From: Arthrobacter agilis
Lineage (GTDB): Bacteria > Actinomycetota > Actinomycetes > Actinomycetales > Micrococcaceae
Assembly: GCF_006494655.1 (NCBI RefSeq)
Contig: NZ_VHIM01000001.1
Location: 434,001 to 498,000 of the forward strand
Direction: 5' to 3'
Length of the DNA stretch: 64,000 nucleotides
Part shown: positions 1 to 9,134 of the stretch, piece after piece
Numbering within the stretch: the stretch's first letter is position 1
Layout: every line of letters starts with the position of its first letter
Program-made: the position numbers and the translations under genes
Notes under the pieces: model-generated
What the model saw: only the letters and a program-made list of their open reading frames with translations
Databases searched by the model: none
Told to the model about the DNA's origin: nothing

Positions 1-163
1 CGGGATCGGCGGGGACCACGATGTTGAGTTTCTCGATGCTGCCTTCCGCCTCGCCCGCGGTGGTGCTCTCCGTCATGGAGCCGCATGCCGAGAGTGCGAG
101 GGCGGAGACGAGGGCGAGGCCGGTGAGGGTCGAACGGCGCGCCGTTGTGCGATCGATCGTCAT
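1..163 (-). CDS. Tripartite tricarboxylate transporter substrate-binding lipoprotein, N-terminal part
   Basis: Only the first 54 codons lie in the window; the gene runs off the left edge. The start is the ATG at 163, 7-8 bases after a GGAAGAG ribosome site. The protein opens with a basic n-region, a hydrophobic stretch and a lipobox LSAC (Cys27), so it should be a lipoprotein on the outer face of the membrane. After a Ser/Thr/Glu-rich linker it reads LNIVVPADP, the usual first strand of TctC (Bug-family) proteins, which in actinobacteria continues into a GGGWD-type motif. It is divergent from a CitA/DcuS-type two-component pair, a common arrangement for citrate or tricarboxylate uptake. The family call rests on a short segment and on context. 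Confidence 0.6.
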   Translation of the reverse strand, partial: MTIDRTTARRSTLTGLALVSALALSACGSMTESTTAGEAEGSIEKLNIVVPADP

Positions 164-337
164 GATGTTCTCTTCCTTGAGATGGGGTGCAGGAGGCCCT
201 GCGAGATGTGATGCGGGTCACCACTGCTGTCCTCAGGGTAGGAAGCCCGTGGAGAGGCGGTAAAGCATGCGGTCGTAGTGCTCGTATTGGTCTTTGTGGT
301 CACGGACCGACCCGTCCCCCACCGCCCTCCGCCCCGC

Positions 338-363
338 GTGTGACGCGCCGCAGCGTGTCACAC
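338..363. promoter_or_regulatory. Inverted repeat upstream of the two-component operon
   Basis: GTGTGAC and GTCACAC form a perfect 7-bp inverted repeat separated by 12 bases, directly before the sensor kinase start and in the divergent spacer with tctC. The position suits a response-regulator or repressor site. Function is inferred from position only. Confidence 0.35.
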
Positions 364-370
364 TGGACGG

Positions 371-1975
371 ATGATCAGGACGATGTCGCTTCGATCGCAG
401 CTGTTCTTCCTGCAGCTGGCCATCGTGCTCGTCATCGTCGCCGTCGCCGGGTCCACCGCCGTCACGATGCAGCGCCTGCAGATCCGCGAGCAGTACGAGG
501 ACCGCATGGTCGGCGTCGCGCAGTCGGTGGCACAGCTGCCCTCGGTGGTCGAGGCCTTCGACCAGGCGGATCCGAGCGCCGCCATCCAGCCCATTGCCGA
601 TCTCATCCGGCAGTCCACGGGCGTCACCTACGTGGTGGTCACGGACGCGGACGGCATCCGGTACTCCCACCCCAATCCGGACCTCATCGGGCAACTCGTC
701 TCCACCGATCCGTCGATCCCGCTCTCCGGCGCGATCTTCGTGGGCACGCAGACCGGCACGCTGGGTGAGTCGTGGCGCGTGAAGGTACCGATCCACGGTG
801 ACGACGGCGACATCATCGGCACCGCGTCGGTGGGCACCCTCGAATCCGAGCTGGACGCCGATCTCTACGAGGACCTCCCCCGCCTCCTGGCCTGGCTGAT
901 CGTCGCCGCCCTGGTCGGGTCCGCCGGCGCCATCTGGATCTCCCGGCTCGTGTGGCGCCGGATCTACCGGCTCGAACCCGAGCAGATCGCCTCCCTCCTC
1001 GAGACACGCGACGCCATGATCCACGGCATCAGCGAGGGCATGGTCGCGGTCGACGAGGACCACCGGATCGCCCTGGTCAACGACGAGGCCAAGCGCCTCC
1101 TGGACCTCGACGACGCCGCGACCGGTCAACGCGCCGACGACGTCATGGAGCCCGCCCTCGCGCGTCTCCTCACCGACCCCGCGGACACGGACGAGACGGT
1201 GCTCTCCGGCGAGCGCGTGCTCCTCGCCCGTACGTCGGATGCGACGGTCGACGGCACCCGGGTGGGCCGCGTCATGATCCTCCGCGATCGCACGGAGCTC
1301 TACCAGCTGCTCACCGACCTCGACGGCGAGCGTGACGCCACGCAGGCCCTGCGAGCGCAGGCCCACGAGTTCGCCAACCGCATGCACACCATCTCCGGGT
1401 TGCTCGAGCTCGGCCGCACGGAGCAGGCGGTGGACTTCATCTCGCGCTCCGGCCACGGCGGTTCGCTGGTGTCGGGGACCATCGCGCCGGGCATCCAGGA
1501 CCCGGACGCCGCGAGCCTGCTCATGACCAAGAGCACCATCGCCTCCGAGAAGGGCATCACGCTCTCCATCGATGACACCTCGACGCTCGAACCGGACGGC
1601 ACCACCGACGTCGTCACGGTGCTCGGCATCCTCATCGACAACGCGATGGAGGCCGTCACGGCGAGCGGGCGGACCGACGGGGCCATCGCCGTGCTCCTGC
1701 ACACCGGCCCCGACGGCGTGCGCATCGAGGTCTCGGACAACGGACCCGGCGTGCCGCAGGAGGACGTGGACGGCATCTTCTCCTCCGGCTACTCGACGAA
1801 GGACGGCGGCCATACGGGGACACGCGGGTTCGGCCTGGCACTGGTGGACCGGATCGCGCGGCGGCGTTCCGGTCACGTCGCCGTGGACGACGCCGAGCTC
1901 GGCGGCGCCGAGTTCACCGTCTGGCTGGCACCCTCGCTCGTCGAGGCGCCCCGATCCACCCTGCAGGTGCCGTGA
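371..1975 (+). CDS. CitA/DcuS-type sensor histidine kinase
   Basis: Membrane sensor of 534 residues. A first transmembrane helix (about residues 10-30) is followed by an extracellular PAS-like (sCache) sensing domain, a second helix (about 172-195) and a cytoplasmic PAS domain (about 210-315). The dimerisation region carries AHEFANRMHT with the likely phospho-accepting His332, typical of the SpoOB/CitA type rather than the classical HisKA box. The ATP domain shows the N box at Asn424, DNGPGVP near 456 and GFGLAL near 486. It overlaps its response regulator by 4 bases and faces a TctC-type binding protein, so it probably senses citrate or a related di/tricarboxylate. A second ATG at 383, behind AGGA, is an alternative start. 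Confidence 0.9.
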   Translation: MIRTMSLRSQLFFLQLAIVLVIVAVAGSTAVTMQRLQIREQYEDRMVGVAQSVAQLPSVVEAFDQADPSAAIQPIADLIRQSTGVTYVVVTDADGIRYSHPNPDLIGQLVSTDPSIPLSGAIFVGTQTGTLGESWRVKVPIHGDDGDIIGTASVGTLESELDADLYEDLPRLLAWLIVAALVGSAGAIWISRLVWRRIYRLEPEQIASLLETRDAMIHGISEGMVAVDEDHRIALVNDEAKRLLDLDDAATGQRADDVMEPALARLLTDPADTDETVLSGERVLLARTSDATVDGTRVGRVMILRDRTELYQLLTDLDGERDATQALRAQAHEFANRMHTISGLLELGRTEQAVDFISRSGHGGSLVSGTIAPGIQDPDAASLLMTKSTIASEKGITLSIDDTSTLEPDGTTDVVTVLGILIDNAMEAVTASGRTDGAIAVLLHTGPDGVRIEVSDNGPGVPQEDVDGIFSSGYSTKDGGHTGTRGFGLALVDRIARRRSGHVAVDDAELGGAEFTVWLAPSLVEAPRSTLQVP

Positions 1976-2727
1976 GCCCGGCAGCGGGCGCCGCCCCGAT
2001 CCCCACACTCGTCGTCGACGACGACCACGAGGTGGCCGGCATCCACACGGGGTTCCTCCTCGCCCACGGCGCGTTCGACGTCGTCGGCGCCGCCCATACC
2101 GGCGCGCGGGCCCTCGAACTCGCCGACCAGCTCCGTCCACGGCTCGTCCTCCTCGACATCCACCTGCCGGACATGACGGGCATCGACGTGCTGCGGGCGT
2201 TGCGGAACCGGCCCGGCGAGCCGCTGGACGTCATCGCGATCACGGCGGCCCGCGAGCTCGACACCGTGCGGGCCGCCGTCGCCGGGGGTGTCCTGCACTA
2301 TCTCGTGAAGCCGTTCAGTGCGGCCGTGCTCAACCAGCGGCTGGACCACTACATCGCGTACCGGCGTGACCTCGACGCGCATGCCACCGACGGCGCCGCC
2401 ACCCTCGACCAGGGTCGTATCGACCAGTTGCTGCGCACGACGTCGGCCACGGGGACCGGTGCGGTCCCGGGTACCGGCACGGCCACGATCGCGACGCCCA
2501 AGGGACTCTCGGCGCCGACGCTCGACGCCGTGATGCTGGACCTCCGCGGCCTCGGGCGCGGGACCTCGGCGTCCGACGTCGCCGACCGCCTCGGCATGGC
2601 CCGCGTGAGCGCGCGGCGCTACCTCGAGTTCCTCGTGTCGAGGGGTCAGGCGCGGATCGTCCCGCAGTACGGCTCGGCCGGGCGTCCGGAGAAGTTCTAC
2701 GTCTGGACGGACGGCTCACGGGACTGA
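1972..2727 (+). CDS. CitB/DcuR-type response regulator
   Basis: Partner of the preceding kinase, starting with GTG in a GTGA overlap, so translation is coupled. The receiver domain has the acidic pocket VVDDDHE, phospho-acceptor Asp62 in LLDIHLPDMTG, the switch residue in ITAARE and Lys113 in LVKPFS. A linker rich in Thr and Gly leads to a C-terminal helix-turn-helix (about residues 180-245, GRGTSASDVADRLGMARVSARRYLE), the layout of CitT/DcuR/DctR regulators. Its length of 251 residues is normal. The probable targets are the divergent tct genes. Confidence 0.9.
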   Translation: MSPAAGAAPIPTLVVDDDHEVAGIHTGFLLAHGAFDVVGAAHTGARALELADQLRPRLVLLDIHLPDMTGIDVLRALRNRPGEPLDVIAITAARELDTVRAAVAGGVLHYLVKPFSAAVLNQRLDHYIAYRRDLDAHATDGAATLDQGRIDQLLRTTSATGTGAVPGTGTATIATPKGLSAPTLDAVMLDLRGLGRGTSASDVADRLGMARVSARRYLEFLVSRGQARIVPQYGSAGRPEKFYVWTDGSRD

Positions 2728-2766
2728 GGACCCGCCCGGAAGGAATATCCGCGGCCCGGGACGGTT

Positions 2767-3474
2767 GTGCAGGGAATGACCGAGAACACGACGCAGCAGA
2801 CAGAGACATCGCAGGACCAGCCACCGCGCAGCACCATCGGCTTCATCGGCAGCGGCAACATCGGCAACCAGCTCGCGCGCCTCGCCGTCGCCCGCGGCTA
2901 CCGGGTGATCATGAGCAATTCGCGCGGCCCGGAGACACTCCAGGACCTCGTCGCGGAAGTCGGCGACGGCGCCCGGGCCGGCACGGTGGAGGATGCGGCG
3001 ACGCAGGGCGACGTCGTCGTCGTCACCATCCCACTGAAGGACCGTGGCTCCGTGCCGGTGCAGCCCCTCGCCGGCAAGCTCGTCATCGACACGTGCAACT
3101 ACTACCCGGAGCGTGACGGGCACATCCCCGAGCTCGACGACGAGAGCACCACCACGAGCGAGCTGGTGCAGAACCACCTGCCCGGGTCCTCGGTGGTGAA
3201 GGCCTTCAACAACATCCACTTTGCCCAGCTGACCACCGATGGCACACCTGCCGGGTCCGCCGGGCGCCGCGCCCTTCCGATCGCCGGTGACGACTCCGAC
3301 GCCAAGCAGGCCGTCATCGAGCTGCTCGACGAGTTCGGCTTCGACACCGTGGATGCGGGCTCCCTCGCGGAGGGGTGGCGGTTCCAGCGGGACACGGCGG
3401 CCTATGGCCCCCGGCTGACGGCCGATGCCCTGCGGGAGGCCCTCGGACAGGCCAGGCGCTACGCCGAGATGTAG
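2767..3474 (+). CDS. NADPH-dependent F420 reductase-like oxidoreductase
   Basis: A 235-residue Rossmann protein. A Thr/Gln-rich N-terminal tail is followed by GFIGSGNIGNQLARLA, the dinucleotide-binding glycine motif of the F420H2:NADP oxidoreductase / ProC-like family, then VVVTIPLKD and VKAFNNIHF, both typical of that family's NAD(P)-binding domain. Actinobacterial members often act as NADPH-dependent reductases without proof that F420 is used, so the substrate is open. The GTG at 2767 has a GGGA 5-6 bases upstream; an in-frame ATG at 2776 is the alternative. It stands alone and ends at a strong hairpin. Confidence 0.8.
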   Translation: MQGMTENTTQQTETSQDQPPRSTIGFIGSGNIGNQLARLAVARGYRVIMSNSRGPETLQDLVAEVGDGARAGTVEDAATQGDVVVVTIPLKDRGSVPVQPLAGKLVIDTCNYYPERDGHIPELDDESTTTSELVQNHLPGSSVVKAFNNIHFAQLTTDGTPAGSAGRRALPIAGDDSDAKQAVIELLDEFGFDTVDAGSLAEGWRFQRDTAAYGPRLTADALREALGQARRYAEM

Positions 3475-3479
3475 GCCCG

Positions 3480-3506
3480 GGTGCCCGCGGGCGGTCCGCG
3501 GGCACC
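3480..3506 (+). terminator. Hairpin after the oxidoreductase gene
   Basis: A perfect 11-bp stem (GGTGCCCGCGG with CCGCGGGCACC) around a 5-base loop, beginning 5 bases after the TAG stop. There is no clear T tract, as is usual in high-G+C actinobacteria. The following 3507-3750 holds an AT-richer island near 3560-3585 that may contain the promoter of the polysaccharide locus; no confident boxes or riboswitch are seen there. Confidence 0.6.
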
Positions 3507-3750
3507 GCTCCGGAAGCACGCGCTGCCGCCCGCACTCGTGGCACGGCTGTGGGAAAGCTCAAATTGTGCTCAATAAATGACACAGGCCCCGTCAGGGCGC
3601 GGCCAGGCGCGCAACCTCGGGTAGCTTGGTTCCCGTACTGCATGGTCCCTCGCGACCCGGTGAGCGTCTCAGTGCAGCCGTCCCGGCGCACACAAGTCAC
3701 CGAAGCCGCGCCGTTGAGCGCGGACGCAGGAGATGGAGAGTGGCTGGAGC

Positions 3751-5820
3751 ATGGGGACGATGTCGCCGCAGGACCCTTCCCTCGACGGCGTGCTCTCCCC
3801 ACGGGAGGAGTCCGCCGGAGGGCGCACCCTGCTTATCCGGTCGATCGTGCTGGTGACGGCCGTGCTCGGCCTGAACTACATCGTCTGGCGGTGGCTGTGG
3901 TCGATCAACTGGGACGCCTGGTGGATCGCCATCCCCCTGGTGCTGGCCGAGACCTACTCCCTGATCGATTCCCTGCTGTTCGGCTTCACCGTGTGGCGGC
4001 TGAAGAAGCGCACGCCGCCACCGGCGCCCGAGGGCCTCACCGTGGACGTCTTCATCACCACCTACAACGAGCCCCTCGACCTGGTGCTGACCACCGCACG
4101 TGCAGCGAAAGCCATCGAGTACCCGCACAGGACGTGGATCCTCGACGACGGGAACCGGGCGGAGGTCCGCGCCGCCGCGGACGCCGAGGGGATCGGCTGG
4201 ATCACCCGCTCCGCCGACTGGAAGGACATGCCGCGCCACGCCAAGGCGGGCAACCTCAACAACGCGCTGATGTCCACCGACGGCGAGTTCCTCGTGATCC
4301 TCGACGCGGACCAGATTCCCGATCCGCAGATCCTGCACCGCACGCTGGGCTACTTCACGAACGAGAAGATGGCGCTGGTCCAGACCCCGCAGGTCTTCAT
4401 CAACGTTCCGGACTCCGATCCCCTCGGCAGCCAGGCCCCCCTGTTCTACGGACCGATCCAGCAGGGCAAGGACGGCTGGAACGCCGCCTTCTTCTGCGGC
4501 TCCAACGCGATCATCCGCCGCGAGGCGCTCATGCAGCTCGGCGTGACGCGCTACGTCACCGAGATAGAACTCGCCCTGCACAAGGCACTGAAGACGTCGG
4601 ACAAGGTCCTGGCGAAGGCCGGCAGGAACCTCGGGCCCGGGAACGAGCGCATCAGCGACGCCCTGGACATCGTGGCGAAGGACCTGCGCAGGGTGCGCCG
4701 CCGCCTGCAGAAGGGCCACGGCATCTCCGAAGTCACCTACGAGTTCCAGCAGCGCGTCGCCGCGGTCACCCGGACCCTCGTGGCTGCGGACATCGCGGCC
4801 TTCCACGAGGACCTGGCCTCCCTCGCGGACCTCGGTATCGAGGGGCTCGAGGAGGGTCTGCAGGACGCCTCGGCGAGCACCCCCGGTCTCGCCGTCGTCG
4901 ACGACAGCGCCCTCGACCAGTTGGCGCAGCGCTCCTGGTCCCCGCTCGCGGCGATCGACGCCGTCCGCCTCCTCATCGAATCCGTCAATGCCGACCGCGG
5001 GTGCGAGGCGATGGCCGTCATGCCCATGGCGACGATCTCCGTCACGGAGGACATGGCGACGTGCATGCGGCTCCACTCCCTCGGCTGGGAATCGGCCTAC
5101 CACCACGAGAAGCTCGCCGACGGCCTGGCACCCGAGGACCTCAACTCGATGCTGACCCAGCGCCTCCGCTGGGCGCAGGGCACCATCCAGGTGATGTTCC
5201 GTGAGAATCCCTTCGCGCAGAAGGGCCTCACCATCGCGCAGAAGCTCATGTACGGCGCCACCATGTGGAGCTACCTCTCCGGCTTCGCCGCCCTCGTCTA
5301 CATCGCGGCGCCGATCATCTACCTGACCTTCGGCATTCTCCCGGTGAACTCCATCAGCACGGAGTTCTTCGTCCGGCTGATCCCCTTCCTGCTGGTGAAC
5401 CAGCTCCTGTTCGCCGTGGTGGGCAAGGGGGTCAGGACCTGGCGCGGCCAGCAGTACTCCCTGGCCCTGTTCCCCGTCTGGATCCGCTCGATCACCTCGG
5501 CCTTCGGCAACGTGTACCTGGGCCGCAGCCTCGACTTCGCCGTGACACCGAAGACCCTGCAGCAGGACAGCACGCTCCGGTGGGATCTCGTGAAGCCGCA
5601 GCTCTGGGCCATGGGCCTGCTCGTCGCGGCCGCCGTGGTCGGCGTCGTCCGGATGATCGTGGGACAGGCGGACATCCTCGGCACCTCGGTGAACCTGGTC
5701 TGGGTGGCCTTCGACCTCGTCATCTTCAGCGTCATCATCGAGGCCGTGCGCTACCGCGGGTTCGAGCACTACCAGGCGGACATCTCGAAGGCGAAGGCAC
5801 GGCAGGACGCCGGGGCGTGA
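3751..5820 (+). CDS. BcsA-like family 2 glycosyltransferase (polysaccharide synthase)
   Basis: Processive membrane glycosyltransferase of about 689 residues. Two helices open the protein; the catalytic domain then shows TYNEP, DDGN, the metal-binding DADQ, the catalytic TED and QRLRW, all diagnostic of cellulose or hyaluronan-synthase-like GT2 enzymes, followed by several helices and FAVTPKT. Between the DADQ half and TED there is an extra, mostly helical segment of about 150 residues that canonical BcsA lacks, and there is no C-terminal PilZ domain. The start is uncertain: ATGs lie at 3733, 3751 and 3760, and 3751 is best placed after GGAGAG. The next gene overlaps by 4 bases, so the product is probably an exopolysaccharide; the sugar is unknown. 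Confidence 0.88.
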   Translation: MGTMSPQDPSLDGVLSPREESAGGRTLLIRSIVLVTAVLGLNYIVWRWLWSINWDAWWIAIPLVLAETYSLIDSLLFGFTVWRLKKRTPPPAPEGLTVDVFITTYNEPLDLVLTTARAAKAIEYPHRTWILDDGNRAEVRAAADAEGIGWITRSADWKDMPRHAKAGNLNNALMSTDGEFLVILDADQIPDPQILHRTLGYFTNEKMALVQTPQVFINVPDSDPLGSQAPLFYGPIQQGKDGWNAAFFCGSNAIIRREALMQLGVTRYVTEIELALHKALKTSDKVLAKAGRNLGPGNERISDALDIVAKDLRRVRRRLQKGHGISEVTYEFQQRVAAVTRTLVAADIAAFHEDLASLADLGIEGLEEGLQDASASTPGLAVVDDSALDQLAQRSWSPLAAIDAVRLLIESVNADRGCEAMAVMPMATISVTEDMATCMRLHSLGWESAYHHEKLADGLAPEDLNSMLTQRLRWAQGTIQVMFRENPFAQKGLTIAQKLMYGATMWSYLSGFAALVYIAAPIIYLTFGILPVNSISTEFFVRLIPFLLVNQLLFAVVGKGVRTWRGQQYSLALFPVWIRSITSAFGNVYLGRSLDFAVTPKTLQQDSTLRWDLVKPQLWAMGLLVAAAVVGVVRMIVGQADILGTSVNLVWVAFDLVIFSVIIEAVRYRGFEHYQADISKAKARQDAGA

Positions 5821-8402
5821 CGCCGACAGCACCGGCCCGGGCGGCCGGCGCCCTGCGGGCCCTGATCCTGCTGCTGGTGTTCGTGGCCGCCCTCCTCGCC
5901 GGCGGCGCCCCGGCCCACGCCCTGACCGTCGGCCTCCCGACCACCACGGTGGAGTCGGACCAGCCGCCCGTCCAGGACCCGACAGCCCTCGCCGAGGGGC
6001 GCTACTTCGGTCCGGAGCTCGACTGGTCCGCGGACAATGCCCGCGCCTACGCGGACCGGGCCGGGATCACGCCGTCGTTCTTCAGCCGGCCGGTCGGGTA
6101 CCCGCTCGATGCGGCCGCCGAACGGGACCTCCTCGATCTCGCCCGCCAGGAGGCCCCGCTCGGGGCCATCGCCGTCGTCTCCCTCGAGCCGTCCGTCCCC
6201 CTGGCAGACCTCACCGCGGACGACGCCGGACGGCTGGCCGACACACTGGAGCGCCTCGGCGACGAGTTCAGGACGGCCTTCTTCGTGCGCTTCGCGCCGG
6301 AGATGAACGGCACCTGGCTCAGCTGGGGACAGCAGCCGGATGCCTACGTGGACGCCTTCGTCGAGGTTGCCGACGTCGTCCACGAGCGCGTGCCGGGCGC
6401 CGCGATGGTGTGGGCGCCGTCGTACGCGGCCGGATATCCGTTCACCGAGGCGTACGGGGCGGTGGAGGGCCTCGAAGCCGGGAGCGTCGCCTCCCTCGAC
6501 ACGAACGGCAACGGCCTGATCGACCGCGGTGACGACCCCTACGCGCCCTACTACCCGGGCGACGACGCCGTGGACTGGGTGGGCCTGTCGATGTACCACT
6601 TCGGCAGTTACGAGCGGGGGGCGACGACGAGCGCGGACGGCACGCGGGAGTACTCGGGTGCCATCATCACCTCGGTGGTTCCCGAAGCCGACAAGTTCGC
6701 CGACCAGCTCGCCGGGACCTACGGCATAGCACCCGGGGCTCCCCGCATCGATTTCGCCCGGGAGTACGGGGCGGACCGGGACCAGCGGGTCCTGGTGCAG
6801 ACCGCGGCCCTGTACGACCCGGAGGATCCTGGCAGCGCCACGGAGGCGGAGATCAAGGGCGCCTGGCTCGACCAGCTGTTCGATCCCGCCCTCGCCGCGG
6901 AGTACCCGGAGATCGGCATGATCGCCTGGCTGGAGGCATCCCGCATGGAGCCCGAAGCCGACGGTCACACCGTCGACTGGGGTCTCACCGGGGACGGTAC
7001 GACGACGGCGGCGCTGCAGGACACGCTGGACGCCGCGGACGTGCGCCTCGGCCCTGTCACCGACGTCGTCCGCCAGGCGGATGCCAACCGGTCGACGTCC
7101 CAGGTCTGGGCACCGGCCACTCCCCTCACCGCGATGGACTGGATGGTGGCGTCCGTCGTGGGGCTGTTCGTTCTCCTGCTCCTGGCCGGTCTCGCACGGG
7201 CATTCCGGCCGCAGTGGCGTTACCCGAGCGAGCAGGATCCGCGTGACCTCCGCATCGACCTGCTGCGCGGCTGGATCATCACCTACGTCGTCGTCGTCCA
7301 CATCGAACTCGCCGGGCCGTGGTCCTTCCTCGCCCGCAACATCGTGGGGGCGATCACCGGCGCGGAGCTGTTCGTCATGCTGTCCGGCGTGGTCATGGGG
7401 ATGGTGTACCCGATCGCGATCCGCAGGCTCGGCTCCGCAGCAGCGCTCAAGGGCAGCGTGAAGCGGTCGGTGCGGCTCTACCTGACCGCACTCGGCGTCG
7501 TGATCGCGGTGTACCTGCTCTCGCTCGTCCCGTTCATCGATGCCTCCGTCATCACCACGTTCACCGACCGCGGCACGGGCGGCAACGGCGCGGACGCCGC
7601 AGGCCGGGTGTACGACCTCTACCCCAACGCCGCACGCCTGTTCGACTACCCGCCGCCCGGCTATGCGATCCGCGACCTCCTGCTGCTCACCATGGGCCCG
7701 TGGACCTTCAACATCATGGGCCTCTTCGTGGTGCTCACCCTCGCGGTACCGCTGCTCGTGGAGCTGCTGCGGAAGAAGCTGTGGTGGGTGCTGCTGGCCG
7801 CCAGCTGGGCGCTGTACGGAATCGACAGCGTCTACCACGTGCGGGTCGTTGACGCGCAGTTCCAGGACGTCTTCCCGCTGCTGACCTGGCAGGTCATCTT
7901 CGTGCACGGCGTTGTTCTCGGCTACTACCGACGGCGCGTCATCGACACCCTGAGCCGGAACTGGGGCAAGTTCCTGATCGGGGCGCTGCTCGGCGTCTAC
8001 GCTCTCGGACTGGCACTCCTCTGGCTCGACGCCACCTACCGCCTCGAGCTCCCGTTCATTCCCCGGGGCTTCTACGAGGGCCTGTACGACGCCGGCTACG
8101 TCAGGGTCTTCCTGCAGCCGGGCCGCCTGATCGACCTCGCGTTCTTCGTGGTTGCAGCCCATGTGATCCTGACCTGCTTCTGGAAGCCGCTGCACGCCGT
8201 CGTCGGGTGGCTCTACATCCCGCTCGGGCAGTCGAGTCTCTACGTGTTCATCGTGCACGTGTTCTTCGTGCTGGCCGTGGGCAATCTGCCGGGACTGGAC
8301 CGGACGAGCGTCTGGCAGGGCCTGCTCCTCCACGCCGTCGTGACGCTGGTCATCTGGGTGATGGTGAAGCGGAAGTTCCTCTTCTCCGTGATCCCGAACT
8401 AG
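5817..8402 (+). CDS. GH26-like / OpgC acyltransferase membrane fusion
   Basis: Starts with GTG in a GTGA overlap with the glycosyltransferase gene, which fixes the start. The 861-residue product begins with a signal/anchor (about 12-34). An extracellular domain follows (about 45-400) with GH26-like features: FAPEMNGTW holds the likely acid/base Glu162 and AWLEASRMEPE offers Glu373 as nucleophile candidate. After a helix near 440-465, the C-terminal half (about 475-860) has ten or so transmembrane helices and the OpgC motif LRIDLLRGWI. OpgC proteins transfer acyl groups such as succinyl to glucans. One protein may therefore trim and decorate the polymer made by the preceding synthase. The order of domains is clear; the substrates are inferred. 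Confidence 0.8.
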   Translation: MTPTAPARAAGALRALILLLVFVAALLAGGAPAHALTVGLPTTTVESDQPPVQDPTALAEGRYFGPELDWSADNARAYADRAGITPSFFSRPVGYPLDAAAERDLLDLARQEAPLGAIAVVSLEPSVPLADLTADDAGRLADTLERLGDEFRTAFFVRFAPEMNGTWLSWGQQPDAYVDAFVEVADVVHERVPGAAMVWAPSYAAGYPFTEAYGAVEGLEAGSVASLDTNGNGLIDRGDDPYAPYYPGDDAVDWVGLSMYHFGSYERGATTSADGTREYSGAIITSVVPEADKFADQLAGTYGIAPGAPRIDFAREYGADRDQRVLVQTAALYDPEDPGSATEAEIKGAWLDQLFDPALAAEYPEIGMIAWLEASRMEPEADGHTVDWGLTGDGTTTAALQDTLDAADVRLGPVTDVVRQADANRSTSQVWAPATPLTAMDWMVASVVGLFVLLLLAGLARAFRPQWRYPSEQDPRDLRIDLLRGWIITYVVVVHIELAGPWSFLARNIVGAITGAELFVMLSGVVMGMVYPIAIRRLGSAAALKGSVKRSVRLYLTALGVVIAVYLLSLVPFIDASVITTFTDRGTGGNGADAAGRVYDLYPNAARLFDYPPPGYAIRDLLLLTMGPWTFNIMGLFVVLTLAVPLLVELLRKKLWWVLLAASWALYGIDSVYHVRVVDAQFQDVFPLLTWQVIFVHGVVLGYYRRRVIDTLSRNWGKFLIGALLGVYALGLALLWLDATYRLELPFIPRGFYEGLYDAGYVRVFLQPGRLIDLAFFVVAAHVILTCFWKPLHAVVGWLYIPLGQSSLYVFIVHVFFVLAVGNLPGLDRTSVWQGLLLHAVVTLVIWVMVKRKFLFSVIPN

Positions 8403-8932
8403 GTGCTTCCCCGCCAGACCCGCCGCCAGAAGGGGACCCTCGCCGGGGCGGGCGGTGCGGCGGCTTCGGCAGCCCGCCGGGACGCCTCGCGTCGCTCGCG
8501 CCACCGCTCCACCTCGGCGTCGACGTCGCGGAGCCTGGTGACCACGGGCGGGCCGCCGAGCAGTTGCCGGCGGGCGTCGATCACGCGGTAGTTGAAGTCC
8601 TCGAGGACCTCCCGCACCTGCTTCTCGGTGTACTGGCGGTCCAGGCGGTCGTCCAGCTCCGCATCCTCGGTCCGCAGCAGGATGGCGCGCGGGCCGAGCC
8701 CGGTGATGTTCTCGCGCTGGATGAGTCCCTTGACCCACCAGTCGGGGTCGTGCGCCTCACCGAGCCCGGGGATGGGCTTGCCGGCCAGCGCCAGGTTCTC
8801 GAACTCTCCCCGCGCGATGGCCCGGTCCACGATCAGGCGCGCGCGCTTCGCTTCGTCCTCGCCCTCGCGGAGTGGTGCCATCTCGCCGCTCGTCGCGTCG
8901 GCGTCGTCGTTCTGCCGGTCGAGTTCGGCCAT
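8399..8932 (-). CDS. DUF1992 (DnaJC28-like) domain protein
   Basis: The C-terminal two thirds match DUF1992: VDRAIARGEFENLALAGKPI and GLIQRENITG are its signature blocks, followed by a basic coiled-coil tail. The family is related to the conserved domain of DnaJ homologue C28 and has no established bacterial function. The first ATG is at 8932, but the same frame upstream reads convincingly as protein (SSEHEERLRKAAQYRAARDG) back to about 9019, with no ATG, GTG or TTG. A strong GGGAGGG sits 7-8 bases before an ATC codon at 9019-9017, so the real start may be a rare AUC. The gene is convergent with the OpgC fusion and shares CTAG at the two stops. Confidence 0.8.
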   Translation of the reverse strand: MAELDRQNDDADATSGEMAPLREGEDEAKRARLIVDRAIARGEFENLALAGKPIPGLGEAHDPDWWVKGLIQRENITGLGPRAILLRTEDAELDDRLDRQYTEKQVREVLEDFNYRVIDARRQLLGGPPVVTRLRDVDAEVERWRERREASRRAAEAAAPPAPARVPFWRRVWRGST

Positions 8933-9134
8933 CGCGTCCGCTGCGTCGCCGCCGTCGCGCGCAGCCCGGTACTGGGCCGCCTTCCGCAGGCGCTCCTCGT
9001 GCTCGCTGGACCTGCTGATGCCGCTGCCCTCCCGCCGTCGTTCCCGGTCTGTCTCCAGTATTCCAACGGCGCCGCTGCGGGTTCAACCGATTCCCCCGCC
9101 GACGAACACCCTCCCCCGGGGTGTACACGCGGCT

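Noticed and set aside
3540-3732. Riboswitch upstream of the polysaccharide synthase
   Set aside because: No conserved c-di-GMP or other riboswitch core could be read; only an AT-rich patch is seen.
5769-8738. 989-codon minus-strand open frame
   Set aside because: Antisense to the GH26-OpgC gene and in another frame of DUF1992; no recognisable domain.
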